DNA of 6,440 bases from CAYMLL01 sp964390645 (GTDB lineage Bacteria; Planctomycetota; UBA8108): positions 1-6,440 of the forward strand of contig CAYMLL010000376.1 in assembly GCA_964390645.1 (NCBI GenBank), read 5' to 3'. The notes under the pieces are model-generated. The model had not been told where the DNA came from. It was given only the letters and a program-made list of their open reading frames with translations, and made no database searches. Positions 1-6,287 of the stretch are shown piece after piece; the stretch's first letter is position 1, and every line of letters begins with the position of its first letter. Both the position numbers and the translations under genes were made by a program.

Positions 1-744
<744 letters not shown>

Positions 745-745
745 T

Positions 746-794
746 CGTCGGGGTCAGGGTGCCGTCGGGGGCAGGGTGCCGTCGGGGTCAGGGA
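746..794. repeat. Three tandem 17-bp direct repeats
   Basis: Copies at 746-762 (CGTCGGGGTCAGGGTGC), 763-779 (one change, T to G) and 780-794 (15 bp, then diverging). The array begins two bases after the acs stop codon and ends about 10 bp upstream of a candidate -35 element. A 17-bp period is not an integral number of helical turns. The GGGGTCAGG core resembles sequences scattered as dispersed repeats in some high-GC genomes, but no second array or transposase is visible here. Function unknown. Confidence 0.85.
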
Positions 795-803
795 CCGAAA
801 TCC

Positions 804-831
804 TTGCGCGGCGGCGGCGTGGTCCTACAAT
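804..831 (+). promoter_or_regulatory. Candidate sigma70-type promoter for kdsC and the giant LptC-like gene
   Basis: TTGCGC at 804-809, a 16-bp spacer, and TACAAT at 826-831 (5 of 6 to TATAAT). Transcription would start around 836-840, leaving a leader of roughly 145 nt before the GTG at 983. The -35 box matches only its first three bases. The TACAAT stands out in a very GC-rich region, which supports the call. Unproven without transcript data. Confidence 0.5.
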
Positions 832-835
832 GTTC

Positions 836-978
836 TCGGAGCCCGCTCACGGAGCGGCTTCGGCCCGGTGGGCGGGGCTTGCGATGGCGCCGCCGAGGAG
901 ATCGGGCTTCGCGTGGACGAACCGCGCCGTGCAGAACGTGAAGAGATCCTGGCGCTCCAGGTAGCCCCTCGGTTCCGA
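836..978 (+). ncRNA. Candidate structured leader RNA (or small RNA) before kdsC
   Basis: The stretch from the predicted transcription start to four bases before the kdsC start codon can close on itself. Bases 836-843 (TCGGAGCC) pair with 971-978 (GGTTCCGA) as an 8-bp helix with one G-U. Bases 874-879 (GGGGCT) pair with 963-968 (AGCCCC). Hairpins are possible at 948-961 (CCTGG, loop CGCT, CCAGG), 893-905 (CCGA/TCGG) and 845-855 (GCTC, loop ACG, GAGC). Bases 856-865 can form a small C(UUCG)G tetraloop. No open frame here looks like a protein. I do not recognise a known family: no SRP or tmRNA signatures are visible, and a 6S-type fold is conceivable but unproven. High GC makes chance helices common, so this is tentative. 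Confidence 0.3.
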
Positions 979-982
979 TGCC

Positions 983-1489
983 GTGACAGCATCTTCCGTG
1001 CAGCTCGTCGTTTGCGACGTTGACGGGACCCTGACCGACGGCGTGATCAGCGTCGACGAGCGAGGCGGGGAGCTCAAGCACTTCAGTGTCGTCGACGGTC
1101 TGGGCATCGCCCTGCTGATCGAGGCGGGCGTCGACGTCGCCTTCCTCTCGGCCCGCAGATCCGCCGTCGTGCGTCACCGAGCCGACGAGCTCGGCGTCCG
1201 GCTCTGCTGGGACGGCATCCGCGAGAAGCGCCCCCACCTCGAGGCCGTGCTCGAGGAGCGCGGGCTCGCCCCCTCAGACGTCTGCTTCGTCGGTGACGAC
1301 CTCAACGACATCCCCTGCCTGCGCCTCGTCGGCTTCCCGGTGGCGGTCGCTAACGCCCGTCCACAGGTCAAGGAGCACGCGGCGTACGTTACCGAGGCGA
1401 GTGGCGGTCACGGCGCGGTGCGCGAGGTGGCGGAGCTCGTTCTCGAGGCCCGTGGGCTCTGGAAACCGCTCTTGGAGAGGTACCTATGA
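983..1489 (+). CDS. kdsC: 3-deoxy-D-manno-octulosonate 8-phosphate phosphatase (KdsC)
   Basis: Removes the phosphate from Kdo-8-phosphate to give Kdo, the sugar linking lipid A to the LPS core; a cytoplasmic enzyme, usually tetrameric. The 168 residues match the short, cap-less C0 HAD phosphatases. HAD motif I is DVDGTLTDG with nucleophile D12 and acid/base D14. Motif II is LSAR (S56), motif III lysine is K82 in EKRPHL, and motif IV is GDDLND (104-109). The family tail GGHGAVRE is at 141-148. An in-frame TAG at 962-964 confines the start to 965 or later. GTG at 983 is the first candidate, with a second GTG at 998. Neither has a clear Shine-Dalgarno sequence. The stop overlaps the next start (ATGA, 1486-1489), implying translational coupling. 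Related sugar-phosphate phosphatases of the same subfamily cannot be fully excluded, but the LPS-transport neighbour supports KdsC. Confidence 0.93.
   Translation: MTASSVQLVVCDVDGTLTDGVISVDERGGELKHFSVVDGLGIALLIEAGVDVAFLSARRSAVVRHRADELGVRLCWDGIREKRPHLEAVLEERGLAPSDVCFVGDDLNDIPCLRLVGFPVAVANARPQVKEHAAYVTEASGGHGAVREVAELVLEARGLWKPLLERYL
1474..1480 (+). promoter_or_regulatory. Ribosome binding site of the LptC-like gene
   Basis: GGAGAGG lies inside the end of kdsC, five bases before ATG 1486-1488. It is the clearest Shine-Dalgarno site in the window. It fixes the start, which also yields an N-terminal membrane helix. Together with the ATGA overlap it indicates coupled translation with kdsC. Confidence 0.8.
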
Positions 1490-4400
1490 AGGCGATCGGC
1501 TTCTTCGCGGCTGTCTTTCTCAGCATGCTGGGCTTCTTCGTCGTCGTCACCGGAGAGTTCGAGAGCTGGGTCAGCCGGGACGAGGAGGCGACGTCGGAGC
1601 TCGAGGTTCGTGTTCACCGCAATCGCGCGACCGGCGGGAGCGATGGAAAGAACGTTCTCGACTTCGACTTCTGGAACGTCCGGCTCGGCCGTCGAAACTT
1701 CACCATCCGCGCGGAGCTGCCGGCGGCGGACCTGAAGAGCGGCAGCCGCATCGACGAGCTCGAGCGTATTCAGCTCGCGAACGGTAGCATCGAGATCCCG
1801 CTCTTCGGGGGCAAGAAGCTCACGCCGGCCTCGGAGACCGTGGAAGAGGACGGCCAGGTCAGTCTCGATCAGCTCGTTCTGGAGTTCCAGACCGCGACCT
1901 ACATCCGGTCCGGTGGTCTCGCGAAGGGCGGGCGTGAGATCGTCGTCCTGTTGCGCAACGGCAAGGGCTCGACGAACGAGGGCACCGAGTTTCGCTTCGA
2001 GGAGCTGCTGTTCACCAACGGTACCGGCCAGAAGGAGGAGGAGGGCGAAGCTAGCCGCTTCTCGTTCCGTTCGGACCACCCGGTGTCGATCGTCAACCGA
2101 TACCTCGAGGTTCACAGCCAAACGGGTCTTCGCGGCGAGATCGGGCAGAATGGTGTCGAGAGCGTCACGTTCCTGTCGCCGGTCCGCGCGACCGTCGATC
2201 CGGGTGTCGTCGGTGACTTTGCGCTCGGCGCCGGGGTTGCGCAGGAGTCGCTCGAGGAGCCGGGTCGCGGCGTCCGCGAGGAAGGTGCCCGTGGGCAGAA
2301 CGGGGATCCTCGCCGTCGAGTGGTGGCTCTCTGCGACGGTCCGCTGGAGTTCGATTTCCACGCCAAGGCGACCGCGGACCCGGCCGCTGGGTCGTCTGAC
2401 GACGGGCGTCCGGCGAAGGGGGGCGACGACGACGGCGACTCACCCACGAGGATCACCTTCCGGGACAACGTCGTTCTCCACAGCGCCCGGGCCGGCTCGG
2501 GCGTCGGCGGGAAGCCTCCGGAGTCCGACGGCAACCGCTTCGAGTGTCAGGAGCTGATCCTGGAGGTCGACGATGACGGCGAGCGGCCGGTTCCGCGTCG
2601 TGCTCTCGCTACCTGGGAAGGTGGACGGGTCCGGACGCGGATCGTCCACGGTGACAGGACCTACGTCCTCGACGGCGATCGGCTCGAGTGGATCAACCTC
2701 GACTCCGCCGCCGAGCCCGGTCGGCCCGGGATCCTCAGCGTGGGCTACCTGACCGGCAGTCCGAAGCTGCGCGGGCCGGAGGTCGAGCTCGACGCCGAAC
2801 GCGCCGTTCTTCGTCCGCATGCCGACACCGTCCTGCTCGAGAAGGTGGAAGGGACCTTTCGCGGCGGGCGTCACAGGGCGGGCCGTTCGACCGACGGCGA
2901 GGGTCGTGCCCGGGCGGTCGTGCGTTCGAGCCTCGACGGAGGAGGTGCGGGAGCCTCCGCCAGGGTCGAGCCCGCGGCGATCGACGGGAGCAGCGTCTCG
3001 AAGGGTCGCCGGGAGCTGGTGGACTTCTCGGCGCCACGGGTCGAGGTGGTCTTCGGGTCCGACCCGGCCGGCGGTCAAAAGGGGCTGACGCGGTGCGTCG
3101 CTCGCGGCGAAGGACCCCGGGACGTCCGCATCCGCAGTCGGGGCGCCGTGGGGACGGGTTCCGCGGGAGCCGGTCCGCCCGGGGCGGTGTCGCCCTTCGC
3201 GGCGAGTGGACGGACGTTGACCTACGATGCCACGAAGCACGAGGCGAAGCTCGAAGGAGCGCCGGGTGAGCTGCCCCGGCTGACCCAGGGGAGCAGCTGG
3301 ATCGAGGCGGGGTCCATCCACCTGCTCGTCGACAGCGGTCCCGGCGCCGCCTGGTTTCAGGATCAGGTGAAGGCCCGCATCGATCCCGTCGATTTCTCCT
3401 CCGAGAGGGCCGCTGCTAGTGTCGGGAAGCGGGATGGGGACGGCACGCAGAACAAGGATGAGGAGGGCCGCTCGCCGCGCCCCCTGAGCATCGAGGCCGA
3501 CTACCTCGGGCTGGCGTTTCGCGACGGCCGCGAGCTCGAGACCGCTCTCGCCCGGGGGGGGGACGAGCGGGCGGTGAAGCTCGAGACTCTGTCGGGCACG
3601 AAATACGTCTTCCACGCGCGCGAGGTCCGGCTGGAGCAGGGCGAGAAGATCGTCGAGCTGCTGAGCTCCGACGTCGAGCCGGCGAGGCTTGCCAGCATGG
3701 AGATGCCGGGTGGAAGCGTGCGGGCACGCCACATCCGCTTCGAGCAGCAGAAGCGTCTCGTGACCCTCGAGGGGGCGGTCGAGTTGCGTCTGACCGACCT
3801 CGAGGCAGATCCGGAGAAGGACTCCGATGCCGATCTTGTCGTCCGTGCCGCGACGGCGACCGTCGAGCTTCTCGACCGCGAGTCCCGGGGCGGCGCGGCC
3901 CTGCAAGGCGCGGGACCGCTGGCCGCGCTGAACGACGTCAAGAGCCTCGCTGCCAGGGGGGGCGAAGGGGAGCCACTGGTCGTGGAGAGCGTCAGTTTTC
4001 GGCTCCACGGCGACCATGTCGACTGGGACGCCGAGTCCCGGCGTCTGGTCTTCCGGGGCCCGGGAATGCAGCAGGTGTTCGTACACAGCGGACAGCTGCG
4101 TGGGCCCGTGCAGGCGCGCGAGATCGTCTTCGACGAGAAGCGCGGCGTCGTCGTGCTGCAGACCGCGGTGCGCGGCGAGCTTCGTCAGCCTGCGAAGCGG
4201 GCCAGCGAAGCGGACGCGGCAACAAGGGCCGGCGAGGTCGAAGCTCGGACGGTGGTGTGGGAGTTCGAGACCAACGCGCTCGAGATCAAGCTGCGGGAGG
4301 TCGGGGCGGGCCGTCGGTTCGAGGTCGGCTCGCTTCTGGCCCGGGACAAGGTTCTTCTCTACAACCCGGATCAGGCGGTGCTGCTGCGGGGTGACGACCT

Positions 4401-5103
4401 CGTCTACGACAGCACGTTGCGCCAGGTCGAGGTGTTCTCTCGCGACGGTCGGCGACAGACGCTGCAGCATTTCAGGTCGCTCGCGGGGGGAGGGCCGGGA
4501 CTCGATGCCGTGAAGGCCGCCGGGGCCTCCGATCCCGACGGTCCGGTCGACACGATCCACGCGCAGCGCATCTTCGCGTCTCTCGAGGAGAACGCCGACG
4601 CCGGGAATCCCCCGGGTCGACCGCGCCAGATGCTCCTGGTCGAGTTTCGCAGGGACGTGCTGGCGAACTTTTTCATGCCCGGCACCTCCGGGCTCGCCGC
4701 GGCTGGCGCCGGGGGCAAGCACTGGCAGCTCATCGCGCAGCGCTTGACCCTGCACGTCGATCCTGCGGCGACCTCCCGGGGACCGCGAGCCGTGCCGTGG
4801 GCTCTGGCGACGGGCAGCGCGGAGGGCGCGCATCGCAACGTCACGATCAACACCGGTCCCTATCAGGCCTTCGCCGAACGGGCCGAGTTGCAGGCGCCGG
4901 CTCATCAGCTGGTGCTCACCGGCTCACCGGGGTTTCCGGTGACGATCGCCGACCGTCGGCCCGATCGTTCGGGCACGATCGAGCAGGAGAAGCACCTAGT
5001 GATCGTCGTGCGCAAGGTGGGCCAGGAGGTCATCATCGACTCTCCGCGTCGGGCCCCCACCACCGAGCCGTGGCCGGGTGTCTCGAACCGCGGTGACGAC
5101 TGA
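1486..5103 (+). CDS. Giant LptC-like membrane-anchored protein with OstA/LptA-like beta repeats
   Basis: Predicted role, by inference: LPS transport across the periplasm. It has 1205 residues, against about 190 for ordinary LptC. Residues 4-22 form one uncleaved-looking hydrophobic anchor after a short MKAIG start, with no lipobox; the rest would be periplasmic. Residues of about 25-230 resemble an LptC-type beta domain. Beyond that, units pairing a short beta strand with an A/E-x-L-x-Y/F turn recur as in OstA/LptA: YVLDGDRLEWI (393), VELDAERAVLRP (433), ASGRTLTYDATKHEAKLEG (573), VRARHIRFEQQKRLVTLEG (745), LHGDHVDWDAESRRLVFRG (840), VQAREIVFDEKRGVVVLQ (875), LLRGDDLVYDSTLRQVEVF (966) and AFAERAELQAPAHQLVLTG (1128). 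Acidic, Gly-rich spacers at about 300-322 and 645-666 separate blocks. The kdsC coupling matches the kdsC-lptC order known in other bacteria. No separate lptA is seen. An envelope scaffold of another kind is the alternative. A run of nine Gs at 3554-3562 is read without a frameshift. Confidence 0.78.
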   Translation: MKAIGFFAAVFLSMLGFFVVVTGEFESWVSRDEEATSELEVRVHRNRATGGSDGKNVLDFDFWNVRLGRRNFTIRAELPAADLKSGSRIDELERIQLANGSIEIPLFGGKKLTPASETVEEDGQVSLDQLVLEFQTATYIRSGGLAKGGREIVVLLRNGKGSTNEGTEFRFEELLFTNGTGQKEEEGEASRFSFRSDHPVSIVNRYLEVHSQTGLRGEIGQNGVESVTFLSPVRATVDPGVVGDFALGAGVAQESLEEPGRGVREEGARGQNGDPRRRVVALCDGPLEFDFHAKATADPAAGSSDDGRPAKGGDDDGDSPTRITFRDNVVLHSARAGSGVGGKPPESDGNRFECQELILEVDDDGERPVPRRALATWEGGRVRTRIVHGDRTYVLDGDRLEWINLDSAAEPGRPGILSVGYLTGSPKLRGPEVELDAERAVLRPHADTVLLEKVEGTFRGGRHRAGRSTDGEGRARAVVRSSLDGGGAGASARVEPAAIDGSSVSKGRRELVDFSAPRVEVVFGSDPAGGQKGLTRCVARGEGPRDVRIRSRGAVGTGSAGAGPPGAVSPFAASGRTLTYDATKHEAKLEGAPGELPRLTQGSSWIEAGSIHLLVDSGPGAAWFQDQVKARIDPVDFSSERAAASVGKRDGDGTQNKDEEGRSPRPLSIEADYLGLAFRDGRELETALARGGDERAVKLETLSGTKYVFHAREVRLEQGEKIVELLSSDVEPARLASMEMPGGSVRARHIRFEQQKRLVTLEGAVELRLTDLEADPEKDSDADLVVRAATATVELLDRESRGGAALQGAGPLAALNDVKSLAARGGEGEPLVVESVSFRLHGDHVDWDAESRRLVFRGPGMQQVFVHSGQLRGPVQAREIVFDEKRGVVVLQTAVRGELRQPAKRASEADAATRAGEVEARTVVWEFETNALEIKLREVGAGRRFEVGSLLARDKVLLYNPDQAVLLRGDDLVYDSTLRQVEVFSRDGRRQTLQHFRSLAGGGPGLDAVKAAGASDPDGPVDTIHAQRIFASLEENADAGNPPGRPRQMLLVEFRRDVLANFFMPGTSGLAAAGAGGKHWQLIAQRLTLHVDPAATSRGPRAVPWALATGSAEGAHRNVTINTGPYQAFAERAELQAPAHQLVLTGSPGFPVTIADRRPDRSGTIEQEKHLVIVVRKVGQEVIIDSPRRAPTTEPWPGVSNRGDD

Positions 5104-5104
5104 G

Positions 5105-5123
5105 TCGTCCGGTGGACGGACGA
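5105..5123 (+). terminator. Hairpin just after the LptC-like gene
   Basis: A perfect 7-bp inverted repeat, TCGTCCG and CGGACGA around the loop GTGGA, starts two bases after the TGA at 5101-5103. There is no T-run behind it, so it is not a canonical intrinsic terminator. It may be a 3'-end stabilising hairpin or part of a Rho-type end. Confidence 0.35.
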
Positions 5124-5161
5124 GGCGCCGGTCTTCGAGCGGTCTCGGCGGATGTTCGCGG

Positions 5162-5176
5162 GACCTTCGGGAGGTC
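5162..5176 (+). terminator. Small hairpin upstream of the lipoprotein promoter
   Basis: GACCT and AGGTC pair around TCGGG (5 bp, possibly 6 with a U-G), followed by GTCTTGCGT, which is only weakly T-rich. It sits immediately before the candidate -35 box at 5180. It could be a weak terminator of the upstream operon or an operator next to the promoter; the evidence does not decide. Confidence 0.25.
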
Positions 5177-5179
5177 GTC

Positions 5180-5208
5180 TTGCGTCCGGCGAGTGACGAG
5201 CTTAGACT
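5180..5208 (+). promoter_or_regulatory. Candidate promoter for the lipoprotein gene
   Basis: TTGCGT at 5180-5185, a 17-bp spacer and TAGACT at 5203-5208. The -10 keeps the important TA-A-T positions. The -35 begins TTGCG, as in the candidate kdsC promoter. Transcription would start near 5215, about 60 nt before ATG 5276. Confidence 0.4.
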
Positions 5209-5275
5209 TGATGCTGGATGCACCTGCGGGGTCCACAGGGAATGCCCCCACCCTCTTCTTCCGGTAATCACCGCC

Positions 5276-5530
5276 ATGCGACGAGCTCTTCTGCCAGGCA
5301 CCCTGCTGGCGTGCGCCTTCCTCAGCGGCTGCAGCTTCTTTCCCCAGTTTCAGGAGGCTCGCTTCAACAACGGCGACGGCGCCGCGGGCGAGAACATCCT
5401 GGTCGTGCCCTTTCGCGAGTCCCGAAGGGGCTGGTACGGCGAGTCGCGGGACGGCCGCGGCGTCGTCGCGGTTCATCGCCAGTGGCCCCCGGCCCCGGGC
5501 GGGGCCCCCGCGTTCGGTGGGGGCGCGGAC
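5276..5530 (+). CDS. Envelope lipoprotein, N-terminal part (gene cut by assembly gap)
   Basis: The start ATG 5276-5278 is chosen because it gives a classic lipoprotein signal peptide: positively charged MRR, a hydrophobic stretch, then lipobox LSGC with the lipidated cysteine at residue 19. The frame is also open further upstream, but that would bury the signal peptide. No clear Shine-Dalgarno is seen. After the lipobox come SFFPQFQEARFNN and ENILVVPFRES, a beta strand as seen at the start of CsgG/TolB-N-like lipoprotein domains. Reliable sequence ends near residue 65 (nt 5470). From there to 5530 the bases drift to G and C, and the translation (HRQWPPAPGG) is a corrupted version of the true continuation found after the gap. 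This entry and the one at 5599-6036 are one gene of 207 residues once the duplicated overlap is removed. The +2 residue after cysteine is Ser, compatible with outer-membrane sorting if Lol-type rules apply. Confidence 0.8.
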
Positions 5531-5667
5531 NNNNNNNNNNGGGGCCCTTTCGCGCGGCCCTAGGGGGCTGGTAGGGCGCGGCGCGGTCGGGCGGGGGGGT
5601 GGGCGCGTTTCTTCGCCAGTGGACCGAGGCCCGGGCCGTCGACGCTCGTTTCGTGGAGAGCGAGATC
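5404..5667. repeat. Duplicated contig overlap around a 10-N gap (assembly artefact)
   Basis: Bases 5404-5530 align without indels to 5541-5667 at a constant offset of 137. By hand about 88 of 127 positions agree, including CCCTTTCGCG (5408 and 5545), GGGGCTGGTA (5427 and 5564) and TCGCCAGTGG (5476 and 5613). The left copy is clean on its left and degrades toward the gap; the right copy does the reverse. Nearly all mismatches on the degraded side are to G or C. That mirror pattern indicates two unmerged contig ends, not a biological duplication. Deleting 137 bp restores one open frame. Confidence 0.9.
5531..5540. other. Scaffold gap (10 N)
   Basis: Ten unknown bases join two contig ends. Since the flanks overlap, the gap length is a placeholder and the true distance is negative (an overlap of about 127 bp). 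Confidence 0.97.
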
Positions 5668-6036
5668 TCCCAGGAGGTGCTGCACCGGGTCTACAACTGG
5701 CCGAAGAAGACCATTCGCCGCAGCGACTGGGTGGACCTCGCGCGGCCCGCTGGAGTGCGCTACCTGGTCGAGGGTGACATCTTGTCGCTGAAGCTCGACA
5801 ACCCGTTGACGGTCGGCTTCTTCGATCCCGAAGCTCTGATCCGGTACCGCGTCATCGATCTGCAAGACGGTCGCGAGGTCCACAGCCGAGAGCGGTGGAA
5901 GCTGCGGCAGTCGGAAAGGGAGTCGGAGTTCCGGGTGAGCTACGACTTCGACGATCCGGAGAAAGTGCGCGCCCAGTTCCTGGCCTACATCGCGAAGCGT
6001 CTGGGGCAGGAATTGTATGGATACTACGAGGACTAG
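5599..6036 (+). CDS. Envelope lipoprotein, C-terminal part (CsgG/TolB-N-like fold suspected)
   Basis: Continuation of the gene starting at 5276; the GTG at 5599 is not a real start, and the TAG at 5572-5574 corresponds to TAC in the clean left copy, so it is a base-call error. Reliable coding begins at FLRQWTEARAVDARFVESE (5608 onward). The merged protein is 207 residues. The segment has an alternating alpha/beta look: SEISQEVLHRVYNW, then WVDLARPAGVRYLVEGDI, IRYRVIDLQDGREVHSRERW, and a C-terminal helix ending YGYYED before TAG. The strand-turn pattern (Y-L-V-E-G-D-I, then a D-x-x-D-G-R-E-V strand) is like lipoproteins of the CsgG/LpoB/TolB-N-type fold, but I recognise no specific family. Its position after the LptC-like gene makes an outer-membrane LPS-assembly or envelope role possible; that is inference only. 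Confidence 0.8.
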   Translation: MGAFLRQWTEARAVDARFVESEISQEVLHRVYNWPKKTIRRSDWVDLARPAGVRYLVEGDILSLKLDNPLTVGFFDPEALIRYRVIDLQDGREVHSRERWKLRQSERESEFRVSYDFDDPEKVRAQFLAYIAKRLGQELYGYYED

Positions 6037-6039
6037 GGC

Positions 6040-6045
6040 TACAAT
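6040..6045 (+). promoter_or_regulatory. Possible -10 element upstream of tatA
   Basis: TACAAT lies four bases after the lipoprotein stop codon and, with its preceding C, repeats the CTACAAT of the candidate kdsC promoter. No good -35 lies 16-18 bp upstream; TTGTAT at 6013-6018 is 21 bp away. It would give a leader of about 235 nt containing the hairpin and direct repeats noted below. Confidence 0.25.
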
Positions 6046-6094
6046 CGGGGAACTCGATTCCGAGAAATCCCACTGGATCATTCCGCTGGCTGAG

Positions 6095-6126
6095 GAACGC
6101 GAAAGAAGGAGCCCTTGTTCGCGTTC
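6095..6126 (+). terminator. Strong stem-loop between the lipoprotein gene and tatA
   Basis: GAACGCGAA (6095-6103) and TTCGCGTTC (6118-6126) are a perfect 9-bp inverted repeat. Inside, AAGG (6106-6109) and CCTT (6113-6116) add a 4-bp stem around AGC. No T-run follows (TCTCTGG), so termination is only one reading. A dimeric-regulator operator or a leader RNA hairpin are others. A match this long is unlikely by chance in 250 bp. Confidence 0.5.
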
Positions 6127-6200
6127 TCTGGAGACGGCCAGAGGATCGACGGGGAAGTCGCCTCCCGTCCCCCCCCCGCTGAAATCGCTCTTGCAACCGC

Positions 6201-6233
6201 GGATACGGGTGTCCTGAGCGGGGATACGGGTGT
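6201..6233. repeat. Two direct 12-bp repeats spaced 21 bp, upstream of tatA
   Basis: GGATACGGGTGT occurs at 6201-6212 and again at 6222-6233, both preceded by a GC-G context. The start-to-start distance of 21 bp is two helical turns, so both copies would face the same side of DNA, as for a pair of regulator sites. The second copy ends 54 bp before the tatA start. No clear promoter overlaps them. A run of nine Cs lies nearby at 6169-6177. The rest of 6037-6287 shows no convincing gene. Confidence 0.6.
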
Positions 6234-6287
6234 ATCACAGAGGGCCCTTCCCCTACCGGCCTCTCAGCAAGCTGGAACTGTCGACTC

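Noticed and set aside
746..794. CRISPR array or insertion-sequence end
   Set aside because: Repeats are contiguous with no spacers, only three copies, and no cas gene, transposase or terminal inverted repeats are in the window.
836..978. A tRNA, SRP RNA or tmRNA gene
   Set aside because: The 8-bp closing helix resembles an acceptor stem, but there is no T-arm, anticodon arm or CCA, and the SRP and tmRNA signature sequences are absent.
1408..2361. A 317-codon minus-strand open frame over the kdsC/LptC-like junction
   Set aside because: It overlaps two well-supported + strand genes and has no ribosome site or recognisable motif; a shadow of their codon bias.
2440..4905. An 821-codon open frame on the minus strand inside the giant gene
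   Set aside because: High GC with a strong codon bias leaves antisense frames open. The translation shows no recognisable domain and is rich in Arg, Pro and Gly, and it lies wholly opposite the giant + strand coding frame. Treated as a shadow.
5404..5667. A biological tandem duplication within the lipoprotein gene
   Set aside because: Mismatches rise symmetrically toward the N gap and go almost only to G or C, the register is perfectly kept, and removing one copy yields a single clean frame. This fits contig-end error.
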